This document shows, piece by piece, positions 53,326-62,880 of a DNA stretch of 64,000 bases. Source of the stretch: Taudactylus pleione (lineage: Eukaryota; Chordata; Amphibia; Anura; Myobatrachidae); contig JAUIMM010001409.1 of the NCBI GenBank assembly GCA_031769625.1, positions 620,001-684,000 on the forward strand, written 5' to 3'. The notes under the pieces are model-generated. The model worked only from the letters and a program-made list of their open reading frames with translations. It was not told where the DNA came from and did not search any database. Each line of letters begins with the position of its first letter. Position 1 is the first letter of the stretch. Position numbers and translations under genes: made by a program.

Positions 53326-53862
53326 GGACTGATTCAGAGGCGTGCGCAAGTCCTGTCGAGACCGCAGTTCCTTACACAAATGTCGCATCCTTCGGGATTT
53401 GTACAGAGATGGCGATTGGTGGCGTCATCGATCCGCCGCTTACATACAGAGATGCACCGGAGGTCAGTCGTTGGACGCACCATCTATCCTCTGAGCACCC
53501 GTAGGGTGGGTAATACTGTATGTCGCAGTGAAGCTGCAGGGGCCATTGCGTCTGTGAGCACAAATTGGAGGCTCCAGGGGTGAGTCCAAGATTCAAATAG
53601 GGGAGTCACACCAACTGCCAGTGATGTTTGGCAGCGTGTGAAGTGGCAGTTGGTGTGGCTCCCCTCACCTCTGGTCGCCACCCCCCCCCCCCCGTGACCT
53701 CCCACAAACGCTCACTGGCTGTCATTCATTCTGCGTCCAAATCCTCACTGCGACCACCGCCGCCGCCGGTAATCCATCGGGACGCATGCGCAGTTCGACT
53801 CAGAGACAGACGCACTACAAAAATAATCGCTCAACTCCCGTCCGCCACTGAGCCCGACCCGT
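53326..53862. mobile_element. Diverged relative of the GGCCTGATTCAG transposon family
   Basis: Starts with GGACTGATTCAGAGGCG. The right part carries an interior like that of the neighbouring element at 53,978: a C-run, GTGACCTCCCACAAACGCT, then CTGTCATTCATTCTGCG. The equivalent there is GTGACCACCACCAAACGCT, then CTGCCACTCACTTTGCG. The right end (CCCGTCCGCCACTGAGCCCG) resembles the family end only weakly. Boundaries are provisional. It contains a C homopolymer near 53,680-53,694 and the strong hairpin described separately. Confidence 0.45.
53600..53664. repeat. Strong 65-nt hairpin
   Basis: GGGGAGTCACACCAACTGCC (53,600) pairs with GGCAGTTGGTGTGGCTCCCC (ending 53,664). The 21-bp stem, including one further A-T pair at the inner edge, has a single mismatch (T opposite G, which can wobble in RNA) and a 23-nt loop. 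It lies inside a probable transposon relic, so it is more likely a foldback segment than an independent small-RNA gene. Confidence 0.7.
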
Positions 53863-53977
53863 GGTTATTGGTATTGAAGACGATCCAGTGACTGCTGCTG
53901 TTTCCCTGATACAGTAATGGCAGGGGATATCTCAGGTCCTTAGTTACTAAATCTCCCTATTTTGTCAGCAGAATTTG

Positions 53978-54442
53978 GGCCTGATTCAGAGACGGACGTT
54001 AATGCGATTGCAGCTGCCATTTCGTACGGTGCGCAGCTGCGAAAAACAGGCTAATGGTTGAAAAGATCATCCGAGCATAGAGATGCCCAACGCTGCCATC
54101 TTACCTGCGAACGACGTCGCTTGCCTGTGTAAATGTCGGTTACATCTTCGCACATCGAGCGGCCATCTTGCCCTGGCGGAAGCTCTGACCTGCCACAGAC
54201 TGGACACATGCTGAGAGCTCTCGTGCTGCGTAGGAGGTCGCAAGGGCTAATCTATGCCCCGCCCATGTAACGGACAGACACGCCGGCGTTTTTCTGACCA
54301 CCCCCCTGTGACCACCACCAAACGCTGACAACCTGCCACTCACTTTGCGATGGGATCCTGTGTGTGTCCGTAATCACAGTGCGATCGCTGCACATGCGCA
54401 ATGTCATGAAAATCGCCTTAACGCCCGTCTCTGAATCAGGCC
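53978..54442. mobile_element. Non-autonomous DNA transposon with GGCCTGATTCAGAGACGG ends
   Basis: The left end GGCCTGATTCAGAGACGGAC continues GTTAATGCGAT. The inverse complement of the right end gives GGCCTGATTCAGAGACGGGC then GTTAAGGCGAT. This is an inverted repeat of about 30 bp with few mismatches, on a 465-bp element with no coding capacity. Flanks (GAATTT left, GATTCC right) do not give a convincing target duplication. It is the best-preserved member of this family in the window. Confidence 0.75.
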
Positions 54443-56539
54443 GATTCCAATGGTACCGCACCGCAGAATGAATTGCCCATTGTTGTCCCAACTCTATAGA
54501 GTATCTTCTGGGAAATACGAATGACGTTGCCTGGAATGGTGACTGGAAAATAGCGATTTGCTCCCCTCTAAATACACAATACAGACTGCGGGACGTGAAT
54601 GTGCGCACAGGAGTGGATTTAGAATCAGCTGTCAGTGCATTTGTACGATGTATAGATTGTAGAACTGCATTGCGCACACTATAGACATCTGTATTTCCGT
54701 CACCCATTACGGGGGTCAAGGGCGCTAAATTACGTACGCGCTACATTGAGGTCATGCAGACATAACCCTATCACGTCTCTTATATGTGTCTTATAATTAG
54801 TCACACAAATGAATCTGCCTGGAATAAGACGAAACTTTGCACCTAAATAAACCGTCTGCGAGTTCTGGAGTTGTCCGATTTGCCTGAACGCGTCTAGATT
54901 TACGGTTTCATATATGGTAAGATAAGTGCAGCGATGTGGAAATGTGAGTGGGCGGATGGATCTCACAATACAGAATGGCCTTCTGGGTAATGGCGAAAAA
55001 CAAAAGCAGACCTGGAAGATAGTATCACCAGGACTTTGCAAAATGGCCGCTTCAGCCGCCAAACTTGATTCCCGCCAACCTCTGCCGCAACGTCACTCGT
55101 CCCTGCCGGCTGCCCTTCCCCCGTACACGTCAGCCATAAATTACCACATGCAGACAACGTCTGAACGGCCCTCGGCAAATCCGTGCAGCCCTGCTCTGTA
55201 AACCGAATGAACTGCCTAATCGGGGACCGTCCAGGTTTAACGAGCGCAGGCTGGCAGCGGGCCACACCGCATCGCCCTCCCTGCCACACTTTTATTTATT
55301 TTTCTGAAAATGGAAACTTGTTAATCTCTCGCAGCTCTTTGAATGGAGGTTCTGTCAGAAGGGAAAGAAAATATTTGCCGGAGTCTGCCTGGGAAAACAG
55401 GAATGTGTTGGCTGTCAGGAATGATTTAAGTGCAACGAAGGGCGGAAAAAACATTTAGGACCTGGTGTGTCCGGAGGGGTCGTTAAATCCATAGGTGAAG
55501 GTGTTAATAATAAGAGAGAAAAAAAACAGTTGTCCGGAAAAAGAGAATCATTTGTCGCGGCGACGGCGGCGGCGGCGGCTCTATGAATGGAGTGTGATGG
55601 GATGGTAGGGTAGTACGCGCCAGTATTACAGGCGAGCTCCGCAGTCGTGACTTCATCACAGCCGCACAGCTACGTGTCCACTATAAGTAGTAGATGATAT
55701 TGTGGATGATCCCCAGGGCTCACGGAAACGCAGCTGAGGAGATCTACAGGCCACTAACACGCCCCAGAAATTTATTTTGGCCACAAAAGTACGATTACAT
55801 TTGCCGTTAGGGGCTCTGGGCAAAGAAATGCGCGGTCAGGGGCCTATTCACCGCATAAATCGCGCCATGCGATGTGATTATTGCGTCCTTGGGGGAAGCA
55901 TTAACCTGTACACCTGATACCGCGATTTTTAAAGGGGATCGGCCCTTTCAGCAAGACAATATATCCTAGGAGGTAAATATAAGCTCAGTAACGCAATTAT
56001 TATATATTAGCTCCTCCTCTTGCGGACATTGGTGGCTTTCTGTTACCTAGACATGTAGACAGGCTCAGGCTGATTAAATGGGAAAGTACCATGCAAGGTA
56101 GTGACTGTCATACAGATAACACTGTAACTGCACAATAAGAAATTGCCTTGTCTGCGCTGAAATGTTCTCCGCCATAGAGATGGCCTTCCGTCTTCTGCAA
56201 CTAGTGCCAATCTTGCACTACAAACGAATGCGCTTAGGGGTAAATTTAGTTGCACCTGCGTCAATCTGCAACCATAATGCCACCGAGGGAGATATTATGC
56301 CGCGCATCGGCCATTTTGCGCTGCATAACTATCCTCCTTAGTGTTGAAAATCCCAGGACTCTCCCAGATGTCAGCATCCAGCCGGGAATAGGGGCTGTTT
56401 GGGTAGATCAGGATCTGATAAGGGCTGAGGCCTAATTTGTGAGCATTTCAAATTCAGCATGTTACCAAGTTACAGCGACATTACGGCACAATTCTCTGTG
56501 CGCTCTGCTGTCTGGCCGGCTGAGGACTGGGGACACTTA
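54443..56539. other. Intergenic sequence, no gene recognised
   Basis: About 2.1 kb without supported genes. It holds a short CGG run (55,564-55,579). A fragment GGGGCCTATTCACCGCATAA (55,839) resembles the family ends of nearby transposons but has no partner end that I can see. A lone TTAGGGGTAAATTTA string (56,235) looks like one end of the Harbinger-type MITE found just downstream. A stretch near 55,285-55,460 has a different, CpG-poorer texture and is discussed under findings. Open frames of up to 155 codons (54,252-54,719 minus) overlap the transposon and are not credible. Confidence 0.55.
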
Positions 56540-56715
56540 GGGGGTATAGTTACTACAGTGAGAGTTTTTATAAGTGGAGATGTTGCCCATAGCAACCAAT
56601 CATATTCTACTTAACATGTAACTAGCACCTTCTAGAAGATAATAGCTAGAATCTGATTGGTTGCTATGGGCAACTTCTCCACTTCTAAACACTCTCACTT
56701 TGGTAAATTTACCCC
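56540..56715. mobile_element. Harbinger-like MITE (176 bp, TTA target duplication)
   Basis: The element starts GGGGGTATAGTTAC and ends GTAAATTTACCCC, flanked by TTA on both sides (56,537-56,539 and 56,716-56,718). The two arms are inverted copies for about 65-70 bp, covering GTGAGAG, AAGTGGAGA and GTTGCCCATAGCAACCAATCA (56,582-56,602 plus; 56,654-56,674 inverted). A 3-bp TWA duplication with G-rich termini is characteristic of PIF/Harbinger elements, so it was probably moved by a transposase encoded elsewhere. The arms contain an RFX X-box-like string directly abutting a CCAAT motif. Confidence 0.85.
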
Positions 56716-56718
56716 TTA

Positions 56719-57200
56719 GAGACAGATTCCGCCAGCAGAACAGATACGATGGCCCATGGGAATTATAGAACTATATGTTAGAATAAACATGCACAAAATA
56801 TACTGTAGATATTAGGTGCAGGCAACCCGTGGCTATCCAGCCATGTAGCACTAGTAGGCCCAGCATGCCCTGCCCGCCTTGTTGGAGACATTAGTGAGAC
56901 GCCAAACCAGTAGGCCGGTGTGATTTCTGTGCCTTGCCAGCTGCCCGCCATGACTATATGATGAGCCTGCCATATGCTTTCTGTAACATCGGTATGTACG
57001 GACCATCTGATCAGCCCAGCGATCAATATGGCGCTCAGACGCAGCTATAACGTGTTGCGAAACACGTATACCCCACCAGGAATCGCTACAGCCCGGAACA
57101 CGACATCCCCATGGATGGATTGCTCAATATTCCTTATTATTAAAAAATTACAAATTATTATATTTCTTTAACAGACTTTGCCAAACATAACCAAAGGGTT
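56719..57200. other. Intergenic sequence, no gene recognised
   Basis: About 480 bp without a recognisable gene. CGTGTTGCGAAACACG (57,051-57,066) is a perfect 6-bp stem with a GCGA loop. An AT-rich run follows (57,125-57,170). Confidence 0.5.
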
Positions 57201-57870
57201 AACAGACACACACATACGTACACATATACACACACACATACATATGTACGTACACAGACACACAGACACACGTACACATATACACACACAGACACACGTA
57301 CGTACACATACACACACACAGACACACGTACACATACATATGTACGTACACAGACACACAGACACACGTACACATATACACACACGTACACATACATACA
57401 CACACCTACACACATACATACTTACACACACATACGTACACATATACACACACACGTACACATATACACACACAGACACACGTATGTACACAGACACACG
57501 TACACATATACACACACACACAGACACGTACGTACACATACACACAGACACACGTACACACATACATACATGTACATACACACACACACACACACACACA
57601 CATGTATACACATACACGTACACACATACATACATACATACACACACGTACGTACACACATACATACACATGTACGTACACATACACACACCCACATACG
57701 TACACATACATGTACTTACACATATAACACACACACGGACGTTCACATATACACACACACGTATGTACACATATATACACACACACACATACACACACGT
57801 ACGATCACCTATACACACACACAAACATACATACATATACACAAACCCACACATTAATACACACACATTC
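57201..57870. repeat. Compound CA / ACGTAC microsatellite
   Basis: About 670 bp of ACAC dinucleotide repeats mixed with ACGTAC, CATACATA, ACATATACAC and ACAGACAC words. There is no stable longer unit, only a loose reuse of ACACACGTACACATATACAC-like strings. It is open in several frames on both strands simply because the alphabet is restricted, so none of those frames is a gene. Alternating purine-pyrimidine makes it prone to Z-DNA and slippage. Confidence 0.95.
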
Positions 57871-58259
57871 ATATAGCATTAAATCCATGTAAAATAGGTG
57901 GTGCTCCCCCCTCTCTCAGCCCCCAGCACCATTGCTGCTCCCCCCACCCCCAGAAAAATCAGTTGAGAAGGGAAAAAGTAATGCCCATTAAAGCTGTTCT
58001 TGGAAGGGATATTGCATGTCCTTGTGAGCTTGGATTTATTACCTGTGCGGAGAAATGGCGAGGCCAAAAGGAAATTACTGCCTCTTTCTGTAGCTTGGGG
58101 CAAAATACACAATTGTTAAAGTGAAATATTATCATTTTCCAAAGCTTGCTAGCTTTATTGCAGCCCTTTAAAGGTGGGATGTTAAACCCGACCTGCAGCA
58201 AATCTATGGTAAGCCGGCATTAGGCAGGGAATTGTAAATAAGACAAATTGCTCTGCTGC
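57871..58259. other. Unique sequence, possible conserved non-coding element
   Basis: This roughly 390-bp gap between two tandem repeats looks unlike its surroundings. It is low in CpG and moderately AT-rich, with ACAATTGTTAAAGTG, AAGCTTGCTAGCTTTATTGC and TGTAAATAAGAC strings that resemble Sox-, homeobox- and fork-type sites. No open frame is persuasive. Calling it conserved is an inference from texture alone. Confidence 0.3.
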
Positions 58260-58722
58260 CTCTTGTACAGAGTATAGAGAAAAATCCGGCCGGAGCGGGA
58301 CCCCCAAAGTCAGCCTGCACCAGCTGCGGCCTAGGGCTCTTGTACAGAGTATAGAGAAGAATCCGGCCGGAGCGGGACCCCCAAAGTCAGCCTGCACCAG
58401 CTGCGGCCTAGGGCTCTTGTACAGAGTATAGAGAAAAATCTGGCCGGAGCGGGACCCCCAAAAGTCAGCCTGCACCAGCTGCGGCCTAGGGCTCTTGTAC
58501 AGAGTATAGAGAAGAATCCGGCCGGAGCGGGACCCCCAAAGTCAGCCTGCACCAGCTGCGGCCTAGGGCTCTTGTACAGAGTATAGAGAAGAATCCGGCC
58601 GGAGCGGGACCCCCAAAGTCAGCCTGCACCAGCTGCGGTCTAGGGCTCTTTGCACAGAGTATAGAGAAGAATCCGGCCGGAGCGGGACCCCCAAAGTCAG
58701 CCTGCACCAGCTGCGGACTAGG

Positions 58723-59269
58723 GGCCTGATTCAGACCCACTCGCAAGCGGCTGTCCGCTCGCAAGTGGGTCGATGTTGTGCACTGCGCATGCGCACGACG
58801 GCGGGAGCTCCGTCGTGCGCATGCGCCAGACGCGACGAGCGAAGGACTTTCCTTCGCTCGTTGTGTCTGATCAAAGGGGGCGTGCTATCAATGTTGATTG
58901 ACAGCACGCCCCCTTTGGTGGGCGTGCCGGGGGCGTGCCTGCCAGACGGAGGCGTTACCAAGGGAACGCCTACCGTCAGAAGACGGCCCACTGACATCAC
59001 TAGTGGTGTCAGTGGGAGTGATTTTGGCTCTGATAGAGCCAAAATCACTTCGGGCCTTGCGGTTGAAAACCTCAACCGCAGGCTCCGGCTCGCAGTGGCG
59101 ATGGTCGCGATGGTCAAGACCATCGTGGCCATCAAACTGCACCCTCGTATAGGCTGTGGGTGGTGACCCACAGCTATACGAGCGTCCAGGAGGACTCTCC
59201 ATAAATATGGAGGGCGGCCCTCATTCAGAGCGTGCGCTCTGCTCAGAGCGTACAGCTCTGAATGAGGGC
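58723..59269. mobile_element. Multi-hairpin element, copy 2 (547 bp) in the minisatellite
   Basis: Flanked by CTAGG (58,718-58,722 and 59,270-59,274), a target word from the 77-bp unit. Ends are GGCCTGATTCAG and, inverted, GCCCTCATTCAG. Hairpins tile the length: 58,734-58,771; 58,785-58,826 (perfect 17-bp stem of GCGCATGCGCACGACGG); 58,828-58,870 (about 20-bp stem); 58,873-58,916 (AAAGGGGGCGTGCT stem); 58,949-58,978; 58,986-59,015 (CCCACTGACATCACTAGTGG-centred palindrome); 59,017-59,049 (GTGATTTTGGCTC stem); about 59,057-59,083; 59,100-59,133; 59,144-59,182 (CTCGTATAG and CTGTGGGT stem); 59,195-59,212; and the terminal 59,218-59,268. No coding capacity. Confidence 0.88.
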
Positions 59270-59813
59270 CTAGGGCTCTTGTACAGACTATAGAGAAGAA
59301 ACTGGCCGGAGCGGGACCCCCAAAGTCAGCCTGCACCAGCTGCGGCCTGGGCTCTTGTACAGAGTATAGAGAAGAATCCAGCCGGAGCGGGACCCCCAAA
59401 GTCAGCCTGCACCAGCTGCGGACTAGGGCTCTTGTACAGAGTATAGAGAAGAATCCGGCCGGAGCGGGACCCCCAAAGTCAGCCTGCACCAGCTGCGGCC
59501 AGGGCTCTTGTACAGAGTATAGAGAAAAATCTGGCCGGAGCGGGACCCCCAAAAGTCAGCCTGCACCAGCTGCGGCCTAGGGCTCTTGTACAGAGTATAG
59601 AGAAGAATCCGGCCGGAGCGGGACCCCCAAAGTCAGCCTGCACCAGCTGCGGCCTAGGGCTCTTGTACAGAGTATAGAGAAGAATCCGGCCGGAGCGGGA
59701 CCCCCAAAGTCAGCCTGCACCAGCTGCGGTCTAGGGCTCTTTGCACAGAGTATAGAGAAGAATCCGGCCGGAGCGGGACCCCCAAAGTCAGCCTGCACCA
59801 GCTGCGGACTAGG

Positions 59814-60360
59814 GGCCTGATTCAGACCCACTCGCAAGCGGCTGTCCGCTCGCAAGTGGGTCGATGTTGTGCACTGCGCATGCGCACGACGGCGGGAGCT
59901 CCGTCGTGCGCATGCGCCAGACGCGACGAGCGAAGGACTTTCCTTCGCTCGTTGTGTCTGATCAAAGGGGGCGTGCTATCAATGTTGATTGACAGCACGC
60001 CCCCTTTGGTGGGCGTGCCGGGGGCGTGCCTGCCAGACGGAGGCGTTACCAAGGGAACGCCTACCGTCAGAAGACGGCCCACTGACATCACTAGTGGTGT
60101 CAGTGGGAGTGATTTTGGCTCTGATAGAGCCAAAATCACTTCGGGCCTTGCGGTTGAAAACCTCAACCGCAGGCTCCGGCTCGCAGTGGCGATGGTCGCG
60201 ATGGTCAAGACCATCGTGGCCATCAAACTGCACCCTCGTATAGGCTGTGGGTGGTGACCCACAGCTATACGAGCGTCCAGGAGGACTCTCCATAAATATG
60301 GAGGGCGGCCCTCATTCAGAGCGTGCGCTCTGCTCAGAGCGTACAGCTCTGAATGAGGGC
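59814..60360. mobile_element. Multi-hairpin element, copy 3 (duplicate of copy 2)
   Basis: Same sequence as copy 2 shifted by 1,091 bp, with the same CTAGG flanks (59,809-59,813 and 60,361-60,365). It arose by array duplication, not by a separate insertion. Confidence 0.9.
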
Positions 60361-61680
60361 CTAGGGCTCTTGTACAGACTATAGAGAAGAAACTGGCCGG
60401 AGCGGGACCCCCAAAGTCAGCCTGCACCAGCTGCGGCCTGGGCTCTTGTACAGAGTATAGAGAAGAATCCAGCCGGAGCGGGACCCCCAAAGTCAGCCTG
60501 CACCAGCTGCGGACTAGGGCTCTTGTACAGAGTATAGAGAAGAATCCGGCCGGAGCGGGACCCCCAAAGTCAGCCTGCACCAGCTGCGGACTAGGGCTCT
60601 TGTACAGAGTATAGAGAAGAATCCGGCCGGAGCGGGACCCCCAAAGTTAGCCTGCACCAGCTGCGGCCTAGGGCTCTTGTACAGAGTATAGAGAATAATC
60701 CGGCCGGAGCGGGACCCCCAAAGTCAGCCTGCACCAGCTGCGGCCTAGGGCTCTTGTACAGAGTATAGAGAATAATCCGGCCGGAGCGGGACCCCCAAAG
60801 TCAGCCTGCACCAGCTGCGGCCTAGGGCTCTTGTACAGAGTATAGAGAAGAATCTGGCCGGAGCGGGACCCCCAAAGTCAGCCTGCACCAGCTGCGGCCT
60901 AGGGCTCTTGTACAGAGTATAGAGAAGAATCCGGCCGGAGCGGGACCCCCAAAGTCAGCTGCACCAGCTGCGGCCTAGGGCTCTTGTACAGAGTATAGAG
61001 AAGAATCCGGCCGGAGCGGGACCCCCAAAGTCAGCCTGCACCAACTGCGGCCTAGGGATCTTGTACAGAGTATAGAGAAGAATCCGGCCGGAGCGGGACC
61101 CCCAAAGTCAGCCTGCACCAGCTGCGGCCTAGGGCTCTTGTACAGAGTATAGAGAAGAATCCGGCCGTAGCGGGACCCCCAAAGTCAGCCTGCACCAGCT
61201 GTGGCCTAGGGCTCTTGTACAGAGTATAGAGAATAATCCGGCCGCAGCGGGACCCCCAAAGTCAGCCTGCACCAGCTGCGGCCTAGGGCTCTTGTACAGA
61301 GTATAGAGAAGAATCCGGCCAGAGCGGGACCCCCAAAGTCATCCTGCACCAGCTGTGGCCTAGGGCTCTTGTACAGAGTATAGAGAAGAATCCGGCCGGA
61401 GCGGGACCCCCAAAGTCAGCCTGCACCAGCTGCGGCCTAGGGCTCTTGTACAGAGTATAGAGAAGAATCCGGCCGGAGCGGGACCCCCAAAGTCAGCCTG
61501 CACCAGCTGTGGCCTAGGGCTCTTGTACAGAGTATAGAGAAGAATCCGGCCGTAGCGGGACCCCCAAAGTCAGCTTGCACCAGCTGCGGCCTAGGGCTCT
61601 TGTACAGAGTATAGAGAAGAATCCGGCCGTAGCGGGACCCCCAAAGTCAGCCTGCACCAGCTGCGGACTAGGGCTCTTGT

Positions 61681-62263
61681 TGGAATAAGCCACGGGCAGG
61701 CGCTGTGCTCCCCTGGGGCCCCGGGGCCACAATAACAGGGTACTCTATATTACACATGCAGTTCGCTCTATGGTGTCTGTTATTTCTCTCACGTCTGTTG
61801 TCTCTATTCCAAACGTTCACGCAGTTGAGCAATTATCGGTGGCGTGCGCATGCGCTGCGAATGAATTGCGATCGTGTTCACTGTGAGAATTCTCTCGCAA
61901 TTGATTGACCGTAAGAGACTGTTCTGTGGGTGGTTACAGGGAGTTACGGCCAAAGCGCGGGCGCATGGGCATTTCCTGGGCGTGTACTAGCCAGTGTCAG
62001 CGATCGCGCACCCACAGAGCCAACCTCCAGCGTCTGATTTGCCACGTTCATTTAGAGTAACCATAGACTCACACGAGGAGTCGATGATTTGAGGATCTGC
62101 GCCTGATGCTGCGTTTGTGTACGCGGTTGCGGATAACTACGAGGGATCCGGTGGGCGTCTCAATACAAATTCTGCCGGCTGAGGCATTAGCATATATTAG
62201 CAACTGCGATCTGTGAGAGTGCGCTGTTGCTTTTGCATTACCGCCCGTCTGTGAATAAGGCCC
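61681..62263. mobile_element. Intergenic sequence ending in a transposon right end
   Basis: The stretch 62,241-62,263 reads CCGCCCGTCTGTGAATAAGG then CCC. Its inverse complement (GGGCCTTATTCACAGACGGG) matches the terminal repeat of the 53,978 family. Upstream are family-like words (CATGCGCTGCGAATG, AATTGCGATCG, GCGATCGCGCACCC). No matching left end is visible between the minisatellite edge and here, so the element is either left-truncated or too diverged to bound. The first part (61,681 to about 61,850) shows nothing recognisable. Confidence 0.4.
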
Positions 62264-62880
62264 TATATCGTGACCTGTGTGACCAGCTTAATACACACAC
62301 AGCAGACCGTAAATGAGGTAATATCGCCCGTCTCCCTGTAGGTGACTGCAATGCCAACACCAGCTTGCACCTGGCGTATTGTGTGAGTCTGCACTGCGGA
62401 TTCTCGGAAAATGAGCGCACGCAAATACGGGAACCAAACACAAACTGATCGTGTCAGCACTCACGCCTGGAGGGTGGAGCATGGGATGTATCTTCTGCAC
62501 CTAGTATACGGCAGTTTAAGTACATAACTTGTAATAACCAGACATATATACTCTGCTAAAGCACCTCATGATATGTACATCTCGGGATATGCGCGGAAAT
62601 ACGCCATGTTCCGTGCACCTTCCTTTACAGTAACGTGCTGCCATTTTACTTTGTATCAGCCCTCGTGCGCGCAATTTGCAGTATGAATGGGCGAGAGATA
62701 CAGTAAGATGACTTGATGTTGAGACAGCGTGAGGCTCAACGGCACGGCCGCAGTTCTTATGCATCATCAAAGGAGAAATGGTGAGTTACGCGAGGTGATG
62801 CAAATAACGATACGGTCAGCATTGGCGCAGTCTTTTTCCCTATTATATTCCATTAAATCAATGTTTTTAAAAAATGTACG
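62264..62880. other. Intergenic sequence, nothing recognised
   Basis: About 600 bp with no supported gene, RNA or repeat. Short open frames on the minus strand (65-84 codons) overlap each other and show no domain. Confidence 0.5.

Larger units (their letters stand above)
58414..60595. repeat. 1,091-bp higher-order duplication within the 77-bp array
   Basis: About 58,414-59,504 and 59,505-60,595 match at a constant 1,091-bp offset. Each copy contains several 77-bp units, one complete multi-hairpin element, then more units. The CCCCCAAAAG variant at 58,452/59,543 and the GCTCTTTGCACAG variant at 58,646/59,737 anchor the register. I found no difference between the copies except at the outer edge (GGCCAGGG near 59,500 against GGACTAGGG near 60,591), so the duplication is recent. 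Confidence 0.9.
58260..61680. repeat. 77-bp minisatellite array, interrupted twice
   Basis: The unit begins CTCTTGTACAGAGTATAGAG, continues AAGAATCCGGCCGGAGCGGG and ACCCCCAAAGTCAGCCTGC, and ends ACCAGCTGCGGCCTAGGG. Spacing is 77 bp (58,260 to 58,337). It is GC-rich with a CCGGCCGG core. Units vary by single bases (GGACTAGGG or GGCCTAGGG; AAAAATCTGG; CCGTAGCGG) and by small deletions (GGCCAGGG, GGCCTGGG). Two multi-hairpin elements interrupt it. The array ends where GGGCTCTTG runs into TTGGAATAAGCC. Minus-strand open frames across it come from the repeat and are not genes. Confidence 0.96.

Noticed and set aside
54252..54719. Minus-strand open frame of 155 codons
   Set aside because: It starts outside and runs into the miniature transposon at 53,978-54,442, including its terminal repeat, and shows no transposase motif.
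57168..57876. Long open frames (up to 234 codons) on both strands
   Set aside because: They lie wholly in the CA/ACGTAC microsatellite, where the restricted alphabet avoids stops on both strands. The products are only low-complexity Thr/His or Cys/Val strings.
58731..60580. Minus-strand open frames of 252-273 codons
   Set aside because: They run from 77-bp repeat units through the multi-hairpin element and are duplicated with the 1,091-bp unit. No domain is recognisable, and the composition simply follows the GC-rich repeats.
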